A program made the translations under genes and the position numbers. DNA of 64,000 nt from Acinetobacter sp. ANC 4558 (GTDB lineage Bacteria; Pseudomonadota; Gammaproteobacteria; Pseudomonadales; Moraxellaceae), in NCBI RefSeq assembly GCF_002135375.1, contig NZ_NEGH01000008.1, forward strand, positions 62,001 through 126,000. The letters run 5' to 3'. The first letter of the stretch is position 1, and each line of letters begins with the position of its first letter. The notes under the pieces were generated by a model. It saw only the letters and a program-made list of their open reading frames with translations. It did no database searches and was not told where the DNA came from. Positions 57,291 to 64,000 of this stretch are shown here, piece by piece.

Positions 57291-57512
57291 ATGTTTCCAG
57301 AATATCGCACACTCATCAGTAAGCTTAAACAAGACAATGCCCATTTCTCCAAAATTTTTGAAGAACATAATGAACTTGACCATGAAATCATTCGCTTAGA
57401 ACAAAATCCTGTCACCAGTAATGTTGCAGATATCGAGCTACTCAAAAAGAAAAAGTTAAAACTGAAAGATGAAATTTATGTGATGTTAAAACAAGCAGAA
57501 GATGCCTCTTAA
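57291..57512 (+). CDS. YdcH family (DUF465) small coiled-coil protein, copy 2
   Basis: A 73-residue paralogue of the protein at 55396, with the shared segments NAHFSKIFEEH, IIRLEQNPVTSN and IELLKKKKLKLKDE. It is a two-helix coiled-coil protein without signal or membrane segment. Function is unknown in the family. A long 277-base AT-rich region separates it from the divergent corA. Confidence 0.85.
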   Translation: MFPEYRTLISKLKQDNAHFSKIFEEHNELDHEIIRLEQNPVTSNVADIELLKKKKLKLKDEIYVMLKQAEDAS

Positions 57513-57526
57513 GCATCTTCTTTGAG

Positions 57527-57557
57527 AAAAAAGCCCGTTTTAAACGGGCTTTTTTTA
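57527..57557. terminator. Bidirectional terminator between ydcH copy 2 and pnp
   Basis: AAGCCCGTTT (57531-57540) and AAACGGGCTT (57542-57551) form a near-continuous palindrome with an A run before and T run after, usable by both convergent genes. Confidence 0.85.
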
Positions 57558-57562
57558 TTTAA

Positions 57563-59659
57563 TTATGATGTTTGTTCAACATCTTTCATTGATAATTTAA
57601 TACGACCGCGGTTATCAACATCTGCAACCTGTACTTTCACTTCTTGGCCTTCTTTCAATACATCTGTAACGTTTGCAATACGTTCATTTGAAATTTGAGA
57701 GATATGAAGTAAACCATCAGTACCAGGCAGAATATTTACAAATGCACCGAATTCAACAATGCGAATAACTTTACCTTCATAAATTTTACCAGGTTCAACT
57801 TCGGCAGTTAATGCTTGAATTTTAGCAATGGCTGCCTGAGCTGCAGCTTTAGTTTCGCCAAATACACGAACTGTACCATTATCTTCAATATCAATTGCTG
57901 CTTTCGTTTCTTCAGTAATTTGACGAATAGTTGCACCGCCTTTACCAATAACATCACGAATTTTGTCAGGATTAATATTAATGACTTGGAATGTCGGTGC
58001 ATGCATTGAAATTTCAGGACGAGCACGTGAAATGACTTGATTCATCGCATTTAAAATGTGCATACGACCTGCATATGCTTGATTTAATGCAGCTTCCATA
58101 ATTTCTTCAGTGATACCTTCAATTTTGATATCCATTTGAAGTGCAGTAATACCATTTGCAGAACCAGCAACTTTAAAGTCCATATCACCTAAATGATCTT
58201 CATCACCTAAGATATCTGAAAGCACAGCAAAACGTTCACCTTCTTTCACTAAGCCCATTGCAATACCTGCAACTGGAGCTTTCAGTGGAACACCTGCATC
58301 CATCAATGACAAAGATGCGCCACATACAGAAGCCATTGAAGATGAACCATTAGATTCAGTAATGTCAGACACGATACGAATCACATATGGGAAACGATCT
58401 GCTGCGGGTAACACCGCTTGAACACCACGACGCGCTAGACGACCATGACCAATTTCACGACGTTTAGGACCAGATTCACGTCCAGTTTCACCTACAGAAT
58501 ACGCAGGGAAATTATAATGAAGCATGAAATTATCAGTCTTCGTTCCAGCTAATGTATCAACCATTAACGCATCACGAGTATTACCCAACGTTGTTGTTAC
58601 TAACGCTTGTGTTTCACCACGTGTGAATAATGAAGAACCATGTGCACGGTCTAATACGCCCACTTGAACATCAAGTGCACGAACTGTTTTCGTATCACGA
58701 CCATCAATACGTGGTTTACCTGAAAGAATATTATCGCGAACTGTACGATACTTAAGATCTTCAAATAATTCGTTCACTTCATCAGCAATACCTGATTCAT
58801 CATTTTCTGGAACGAATTGTGCAACAGCTTCTGCATAAAGTGCATCCAATGCTGCATAACGATCTTGCTTCACTGCAATAGTATACGCTTCAGAAATTTT
58901 TGCTTCGAAAACGTCTTTTAACTTACCAAGAAGCTCTTCGTTTTTCGTTGGTGCAACCCAAGTAGACTCAACAGCACCAGCAGCTGTTGCAAATTCTTTA
59001 ATCGCCTGAATTGCAATTTGCATTTCATCATGACCGAAAAGCACAGCACCTAACATTTGGTCTTCTGAAAGTTCTTTCGCTTCAGATTCAACCATAAGCA
59101 CAGCAGTTTCAGTACCAGCAACAACAAGATCAAGATCTGATGCTGCTAACTGTTCATGACTTGGATTTAGAATATATTCACCATTAATCAAACCAACACG
59201 CGCGCCACCAATAGGTCCACGGAAAGGTGTACCTGAAATTGCAAGTGCAGCTGAAGTACCAAGCATTGCAGCAATATCAGCATCCATGGTTTTATCAGAG
59301 GATACAACTGATGCAGTTACTTGCACTTCGTTATAATAACCTTCAGGGAATAATGGGCGAATAGGACGATCAATTAAACGTGAAATTAAAGTTTCAGCTT
59401 CTGAAGCACGACCTTCACGCTTACCATAACCACCTGGAATACGTCCTGCAGCATATTGTTTTTCTTGATAATTAACAGTAAGAGGGAAAAAATCTTGACC
59501 CGCTTTTGCAGTAGGTTGAGCAACAACAGCAACCAATACCGTTACGCCACCCATCGTCACGACAACAGTTTTCGCTTGACGAGCAACACGACCTGTTTCT
59601 AATACAACATTATACTGACCATATTGAAATTCTTTACGAATAATATTAAACATTGACAT
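57563..59659 (-). CDS. pnp: Polynucleotide phosphorylase
   Basis: A 698-residue 3'-5' phosphorolytic exoribonuclease of the degradosome. Two RNase PH domains ([16 protein letters not shown] near the start; [17 protein letters not shown] in the second) are followed by a KH domain ([18 protein letters not shown]) and an S1 domain ([18 protein letters not shown]). The ATG at 59659 is preferred over the one two residues later because its AGGA site is closer. It follows rpsO, as in E. coli. Confidence 0.96.
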   Translation of the reverse strand: MSMFNIIRKEFQYGQYNVVLETGRVARQAKTVVVTMGGVTVLVAVVAQPTAKAGQDFFPLTVNYQEKQYAAGRIPGGYGKREGRASEAETLISRLIDRPIRPLFPEGYYNEVQVTASVVSSDKTMDADIAAMLGTSAALAISGTPFRGPIGGARVGLINGEYILNPSHEQLAASDLDLVVAGTETAVLMVESEAKELSEDQMLGAVLFGHDEMQIAIQAIKEFATAAGAVESTWVAPTKNEELLGKLKDVFEAKISEAYTIAVKQDRYAALDALYAEAVAQFVPENDESGIADEVNELFEDLKYRTVRDNILSGKPRIDGRDTKTVRALDVQVGVLDRAHGSSLFTRGETQALVTTTLGNTRDALMVDTLAGTKTDNFMLHYNFPAYSVGETGRESGPKRREIGHGRLARRGVQAVLPAADRFPYVIRIVSDITESNGSSSMASVCGASLSLMDAGVPLKAPVAGIAMGLVKEGERFAVLSDILGDEDHLGDMDFKVAGSANGITALQMDIKIEGITEEIMEAALNQAYAGRMHILNAMNQVISRARPEISMHAPTFQVININPDKIRDVIGKGGATIRQITEETKAAIDIEDNGTVRVFGETKAAAQAAIAKIQALTAEVEPGKIYEGKVIRIVEFGAFVNILPGTDGLLHISQISNERIANVTDVLKEGQEVKVQVADVDNRGRIKLSMKDVEQTS

Positions 59660-59683
59660 GTATATTTTTTTCCTAATTATATT

Positions 59684-59841
59684 CTAGTGGAGACCCCTAA
59701 GGTTTAGCATTCACTAGCCCATATAGATGGGCATAAATGACAAAACTTAGAAGCCGACCTCACTAGAAAGACGATTTATAAACACAAAGAAGGAGCGAAT
59801 CATCGCCCCTTCCAATTATCTAGTGAAGAAAACTAGATAAT
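59684..59841 (-). promoter_or_regulatory. Structured pnp leader
   Basis: The rpsO-pnp spacer carries several stems. The hexamer pair CACTAG/CTAGTG occurs at 59684-59689, 59712-59717, 59761-59766 and 59820-59825 (two in each orientation). CTAAG (59697-59701) pairs with CTTAG (59746-59750), inside which GCCCAT (59717-59722) pairs with ATGGGC (59727-59732). A ten-base stem is at 59815-59824 with 59832-59841. By analogy with E. coli this is where RNase III and PNPase autoregulate pnp; whether that occurs here is inferred. A stem GAAGG-x-GCG with CGC-x-CCTTC (59789-59812) could be the rpsO terminator. Confidence 0.6.
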
Positions 59842-59904
59842 CTTTTCTTTCCGGCAATATAGCATTCAGCATGCAATACTTCGAAAATAAAAGTTTTAAT
59901 CGAA

Positions 59905-60174
59905 TTAACGACGTAAACCTAATGCACCGATCAATGCTGTGTAACGGCCATGATCTTTACCATTTAAGTAGTCTAATAATTTACGACGTTGGTTAACCAT
60001 ACGGATAAGACCGCGACGGCTATGATGGTCGTGTTTATGCTCTTTAAAGTGACCTTGTAAGTCATTAATTTGAGCAGTTAAAAGTGCTACTTGAACTTCT
60101 GGTGAACCAGTGTCATTTTCAACACGTGCGAACTTAGCAATGATCTCTGCGCGATCTGCGTTTGTTAAAGCCAT
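59905..60174 (-). CDS. rpsO: 30S ribosomal protein S15
   Basis: An 89-residue small-subunit protein with the S15 signature ([39 protein letters not shown]) that nucleates the 16S rRNA platform. Length is standard. A GGAG site precedes the ATG and a promoter lies about 90 bases upstream. It precedes pnp. Confidence 0.97.
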   Translation of the reverse strand: MALTNADRAEIIAKFARVENDTGSPEVQVALLTAQINDLQGHFKEHKHDHHSRRGLIRMVNQRRKLLDYLNGKDHGRYTALIGALGLRR

Positions 60175-60263
60175 TCGATTTCTCCGAGATGCTTATATAT
60201 AAATTGCGATATTGATCAATTGGAATACAATTGACTGCCGTGCATCACTACAGCAAGTTCAAT

Positions 60264-60292
60264 ATTTTAAGGGAAAAGAGTACGAATTGCAA
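60264..60292 (-). promoter_or_regulatory. rpsO-pnp promoter
   Basis: On the minus strand TTGCAA (60292-60287) and TAAAAT (60269-60264) are exactly 17 bases apart, about 90 bases before the rpsO ATG. Confidence 0.65.
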
Positions 60293-60418
60293 AAAAGAAA
60301 TCCAATAACAGTTTCATAATTTAACGTCATTCTCGTTAGAGAGAATGGAATATTTAAAATTAATCCATTCTTATCTCAATTCTTATTAATTTTAAAAATT
60401 TTCACCTAACATAAATAA

Positions 60419-60446
60419 GGGCAACTTAAATTATTTTAAGTTGCCC
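60419..60446. repeat. Perfect 12-bp inverted repeat with 4-base loop
   Basis: GGGCAACTTAAA (60419-60430) and TTTAAGTTGCCC (60435-60446) flank TTAT in the gap between rpsO and recD. On the minus strand it is followed by TTATTTATG, which is only weakly T-rich. It might be a backup terminator or a binding site. Confidence 0.55.
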
Positions 60447-60667
60447 GAATGCGCTGCTGGTTTATTTTTATTATTTTATTATTATGATTATTTAGCATTT
60501 TATATGCTCATTATTATACAACAGTCCATGTATCTAATTTCACGTCCTTGTATACATATATTTACATAGTATTTTACTTTTAAAAACAACCATTTTCGTA
60601 CTTTCTTGTAGGACTTTTTACACAATGAAACAATACAAATAACACAATATTTAATAAAATTTAATCA

Positions 60668-60707
60668 ATAAAAAAGCCTTGTAGTCTCTCCCAAAACTAC
60701 AAGGCTT
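60668..60707 (-). terminator. Strong terminator downstream of recD
   Basis: The 12-base arms AAGCCTTGTAGT (60674-60685) and ACTACAAGGCTT (60696-60707) enclose a ten-base loop, with T's after it on the minus strand. It lies 216 bases past the recD stop. Confidence 0.88.
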
Positions 60708-60775
60708 AGCGGCTGTAATTTCCTCTATAACTTACGTCACTGTAAGCTCGCTGTCATACAACTTGATTTTATAAT
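60669..60775 (-). ncRNA. Candidate small RNA downstream of recD
   Basis: The 748-base rpsO-recD gap holds no ORF of note. On the minus strand a TATAAT (60787-60782) precedes about 107 bases ending in a strong terminator: AAGCCTTGTAGT-x10-ACTACAAGGCTT and T's. An internal hairpin CTTAC/GTAAG is present. No coding frame with a start and ribosome site was seen between. It may be a free small RNA, or this may simply be the far end of the recD transcript. The promoter lacks a good -35. Confidence 0.4.
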
Positions 60776-60922
60776 TATACGATTATACCCAGCATTCCTT
60801 GCCAGATTATTTTATAAATCTATCTTCTCAAATGTAGAACACCTCGCCTATGCGCAAATTTCCTTAATCTTTGTAAGCAATTTCCTACAAAGACCTCTAT
60901 TTATTTAAATAAACTTCTAAAA

Positions 60923-62707
60923 TCATAATAATTTTGTAATTTTAGTTAATAAGCCACTTTTTCTCACAGTTTTAATGGTCAATGCTTGTTCAAATGCAGT
61001 TTTATCGACCAATAAGCTGACAACTGATTTTGCACGTGTGATTGCTGTATAAATAAGCTCTTTACTTAATAAGTTAGTTGCCATTTTATCTAGAACAACA
61101 GCAGTATGCTTAAACTCAGACCCTTGAGATTTATGTATGGTCAAAACAAAAGCCGTTTCAATATTATTCGGAAGTCGATTTGCTAAAACCCATTTCTCTA
61201 AACTTGGGAAGTAAACCTCGAAAGGTATTAAATCACTTAAACCACGCTTGAAACAAATACCAATATCACCATTTGACAAACCTAATTGATAGTCATTATA
61301 GCTCATCATTACAGGGCGTCCAATGTACCAATCACCTTGCTTAATTTGTCGAGTTTTATTTAAAAAACGCTGTTCAATTTGACCATTTAAAGTGATTAAC
61401 CCAAAATAAGAATAACGTATCGCTGTTAAAATTCGGTATTGATCAAAGGCATATACGACATTTAAAACTAAATCATGAGAAAATTCACTTTCCTCAAATT
61501 GTTGAATAACTTGAGTATAATTTTGAAAACCTAAAAATAGTTGATCATAATAATGGGTTAAATCTATAAAAGATGAAATATCTTCAGGTAAATATTCCAG
61601 CTGTAGTACATCTGACATCTCTGAACTTAACAACACATCTTGTAACTGACTTGCAGAAACAATATTTTGTTCAAAATCAGTTAAAACATGGGTGAGATCA
61701 TGTTCTTTTTGAATAAATTTAGCCATCTCACCAATTAAAGCACCTTCTTTAAATCGACGACTTTTCACCAAATTCATTCGGTTCGCACTCAATACATTCA
61801 TACTTTGTAAATCAGCTAAAATGTTACCAACTTCAACAGATGCAAGTTGTTGCGCATCTCCCAATAAAATCAAGCGTGCTTGATCTGGAATTGCGCAAAA
61901 TAACATTGTTGCTAAATTTAAATCTAGCATTGATGCTTCATCCACAACAATCAAATCGTAGGGCAAAGGTTGTTTTGCACTAAATTTTGGTGTGTATGTA
62001 TGCCCTAAACCTAATAGACGATGAATAGTAATGGGAGTGATTTCTTTTAAATCTTTATTCAAATAAGGTTCTAATTTAGGATCACTAAAAGAATTTTGTA
62101 ATGCTTCTTTCATTCGCTGTGCAGCTTTACCAGTGGGTGCAGCCATCGCAATCCGTAAGTTTGGCTCTGCGCGATTAAGCACGGCAATAATGCGCGCCAA
62201 TGTATATGTTTTACCCGTACCAGGTCCACCTGTAATAATGCTTAAACTATTTTTAACAACCGTATCTAAAGCTTGTTTTTGATGATGATCAGAAAATAAT
62301 TCTTCACTGACCATGAAAGGAATTGAAGGAATATTCTGTTGCTTTAAACGAACAATCTGCTCAACCAAGGCTCGTTCTAAGGCCCAATAACGATATAAAT
62401 AAAGATAGTTTTGATCATAAACAAAAGGGGCAACTTGTTGAGGTGAAACCTGTTTCTCTTCTAAAACTAAATTCCCTAAATAATCAATAGCCTCTAAATC
62501 AGCATCAATACAGCTATCACCTCGTGTTGTTGCTTCTAAAATTCGTTGCATGACATTTACAGATTGTTCATCTAATGTTCCTGCCGTATATGGTTTTTGA
62601 TTGAGATAATTACTCCAAATACCAAACCATTCTGTAGATAGGCTTTCAGGTTGTTGCTTTAACGTTGTTCTCAGCTTTTCCACACATTTATCCTCAAAGT
62701 TATCCAC
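60923..62707 (-). CDS. recD: Exodeoxyribonuclease V alpha subunit RecD
   Basis: A 594-residue 5'-3' helicase subunit of RecBCD. Walker A is GGPGTGKT at 160-167, Walker B DEASMLD at 256-262, and the C-terminal helicase motifs include IHKSQGSEFKHTAVVL and YTAITRAK. Length is near the E. coli protein (608). It starts 29 bases after the recB stop, so the two share an operon. Function is double-strand-break repair and degradation of linear DNA. Confidence 0.94.
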   Translation of the reverse strand: MDNFEDKCVEKLRTTLKQQPESLSTEWFGIWSNYLNQKPYTAGTLDEQSVNVMQRILEATTRGDSCIDADLEAIDYLGNLVLEEKQVSPQQVAPFVYDQNYLYLYRYWALERALVEQIVRLKQQNIPSIPFMVSEELFSDHHQKQALDTVVKNSLSIITGGPGTGKTYTLARIIAVLNRAEPNLRIAMAAPTGKAAQRMKEALQNSFSDPKLEPYLNKDLKEITPITIHRLLGLGHTYTPKFSAKQPLPYDLIVVDEASMLDLNLATMLFCAIPDQARLILLGDAQQLASVEVGNILADLQSMNVLSANRMNLVKSRRFKEGALIGEMAKFIQKEHDLTHVLTDFEQNIVSASQLQDVLLSSEMSDVLQLEYLPEDISSFIDLTHYYDQLFLGFQNYTQVIQQFEESEFSHDLVLNVVYAFDQYRILTAIRYSYFGLITLNGQIEQRFLNKTRQIKQGDWYIGRPVMMSYNDYQLGLSNGDIGICFKRGLSDLIPFEVYFPSLEKWVLANRLPNNIETAFVLTIHKSQGSEFKHTAVVLDKMATNLLSKELIYTAITRAKSVVSLLVDKTAFEQALTIKTVRKSGLLTKITKLL

Positions 62708-62736
62708 AGACTAATTGATTGTATTTCTAATAGAAA

Positions 62737-64000
62737 TTAGATTAATAAGGCTCTATCGATCTTTTGATCAAGAGCAAAATGCCCTAAAAGTGCATCCAGT
62801 CGTAAAATAAACTCCTCTTCAGGTTTCCAAAAATGATAACCATGAGATGTTTGACCATTCATTCCTCTTAAATATAGATATGAAGCTCCACCTAAATTAG
62901 TGTAAATATCATAATTTTCTAGTTGCACCGTTAAATAGCGATGTAAAGCAACTAAATAAAGCCCAGCTTGAAGCCAATAACTCGACTGAGACATATTTTC
63001 TTTAATTTTTTCTGGAAGATAGTGCCGATGATCTGTTCCTAAAAAGTTACTTTTATAATCTGCAATGTGATAACGCTGTCCATCAAAATAAACCAAATCG
63101 ATAGAGCCTGTTAAATATCGTGCAGAATTTGCTTCGTTTAAATCAAGAATATGTATTCCGTAATCAGCAAAAAGCTGCTGAATTCGCTTCGTTGAAAGTA
63201 CATGATCAGCCAAAGACAAATAGAATGGAAACTCAACCAAATGCTGTTCTATTTTGAGTTGTTTTAACTGGAAATTATTATGCAAAGGAGTTGCTAAAAT
63301 CTCTTGTAACCAATGTATAACCAATTCTATGAGCTGCTTTTCGTTATGGTCTGGAAAATCTTGATTAAACTTTTCAAGTAATTCTGCCCATAAACTTGGA
63401 TAATCATTTTTAAATCGACGATGAATTTCCAGATGCCACAATGATGTGTCTTGAAAATCAATATGCTCAAAAATTTCATGTAAGAAATTTCCAGCAACGG
63501 TGCCCATTGGAAACTTATATTTAATCCAATCTATAGCTTGATCAAGCTGGTCATCTTGCACAATCACATGATGTATCTCATCTTCTGCACTTTCAAATTT
63601 TTCAATTTGAGCCGTTAAAGCATCACTGGCTTGTTTACGACTTAAATGCTGTGAAAGCGCACTAAAGCTAGTTTTTGAACGTGGATAAAATCGCTGTTGT
63701 GGAAATGCTAATACATAAAGTTGTTGATACTCCGTTTGTTTAAATTTCAAAGCCATTGGACATTCTTTTAATGGAGCCTCATCAGTACTATATATATGCT
63801 GAAAAACTTGATCTCCTTGCCCTCGCCAAAAAGCCAAAGCTGTATCTGATTTTCCATCTAAATCACTGAGCATTGCATATACACGATAGCTTGCACGAGT
63901 AAGCGCGACATACCAAAGTCTATGCTGTTCTGCTTCAGCACGTTGTTGATGTTGCTGCTGTGCGACATCTGATATGAGTGTTTTATCATTGACTGCAACC
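62737..64000 (-). CDS. recB: Exodeoxyribonuclease V beta subunit RecB (3' part, runs off window)
   Basis: The last 420 residues of RecB are present; the 5' part lies beyond base 64000. The frame is open from the window edge to 62737, and the upstream residues LWYVALTRASYRVY are helicase motif VI, so the ATG at 63873 is internal and not the start. The nuclease domain follows, with GNFLHEIFEH and the catalytic acidic and lysine residues in GSIDLVY and HIADYKSN. It supplies both nuclease and 3'-5' helicase activity. Confidence 0.93.
   Translation of the reverse strand, partial: VAVNDKTLISDVAQQQHQQRAEAEQHRLWYVALTRASYRVYAMLSDLDGKSDTALAFWRGQGDQVFQHIYSTDEAPLKECPMALKFKQTEYQQLYVLAFPQQRFYPRSKTSFSALSQHLSRKQASDALTAQIEKFESAEDEIHHVIVQDDQLDQAIDWIKYKFPMGTVAGNFLHEIFEHIDFQDTSLWHLEIHRRFKNDYPSLWAELLEKFNQDFPDHNEKQLIELVIHWLQEILATPLHNNFQLKQLKIEQHLVEFPFYLSLADHVLSTKRIQQLFADYGIHILDLNEANSARYLTGSIDLVYFDGQRYHIADYKSNFLGTDHRHYLPEKIKENMSQSSYWLQAGLYLVALHRYLTVQLENYDIYTNLGGASYLYLRGMNGQTSHGYHFWKPEEEFILRLDALLGHFALDQKIDRALLI

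Noticed and set aside
63871..63873. ATG at 63873 as the start of a separate 378-residue protein
   Set aside because: The same frame is open to the window edge and encodes helicase motif VI of RecB, so the ATG is internal.
1..64000. Insertion sequences, CRISPR arrays and defence systems
   Set aside because: I found no transposase-like ORF, no regularly spaced repeats and no recognised defence genes other than RecBD, which is a housekeeping repair complex.

Overview
The window is AT-rich, densely coding gammaproteobacterial chromosome, most likely Acinetobacter (Moraxellaceae). The reasons are the Acinetobacter-like protein sequences, the type II secretion genes gspF and gspG lying beside priA rather than in one gsp cluster, the asd–fimV–truA order, leuC-leuD-leuB with an extra lipoprotein gene inside, and PurU next to TonB/ExbB/ExbD. 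The species cannot be told from sequence alone. I see no prophage, insertion sequence, CRISPR array, toxin–antitoxin pair or defence island. This is core chromosome, and the unusual things are small genes, leaders and gene architecture.

Layout. 1-3.6 kb: a very-long-chain acyl-CoA synthetase, three identical tRNA-Lys(UUU) genes, a His-rich lipoprotein and a PspC-domain protein. 3.7-8.4 kb: WrbA, a YihY/BrkB membrane protein, two DMT exporters and a divergent AraC regulator. 8.4-11.3 kb: exbD-exbB-tonB (candidate Fur site upstream) and purU. 11.4-16.2 kb: a TetR regulator divergent from an aldehyde dehydrogenase with a perfect palindrome between them, then rpmB-rpmG and a YbaL-type antiporter. 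16.2-29.7 kb: small conserved proteins, an RRM protein, a UvrD-like helicase, a small membrane-protein gene that appears frameshifted, glycerate kinase, HdeD-like protein, topA, an unrecognised PIN/NYN-like protein, slyX, uup and a lipid A acyltransferase.

30-41.4 kb: asd, a FimV-like locus split into two proteins, asparaginase, truA, an AraC regulator, infA, an LprI-like protein and the leucine operon. 41.7-48.5 kb: thyA, folA, a DUF4105 membrane protein, a META lipoprotein, msrA, an FAH-family hydrolase, a YcxB-like protein, gspG and gspF. 48.6-57.5 kb: priA, a KefC-like antiporter, hslO, cbpA-cbpM, and a CorA transporter flanked by two YdcH paralogues. 57.5-64 kb: pnp and rpsO with a structured leader, a 748-bp intergenic region holding a candidate small RNA, then recD and the 3' part of recB, which runs off the window.

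Functional links seen here: TonB–ExbB–ExbD energise outer-membrane uptake; ThyA and FolA are coupled through dihydrofolate; LeuC/D/B carry out consecutive leucine steps; CbpM modulates CbpA; RecB and RecD are two subunits of one nuclease-helicase. Intrinsic terminators are frequent and clear, so most transcription units can be delimited. Function calls rest on family-level motif recognition. No database search was run.
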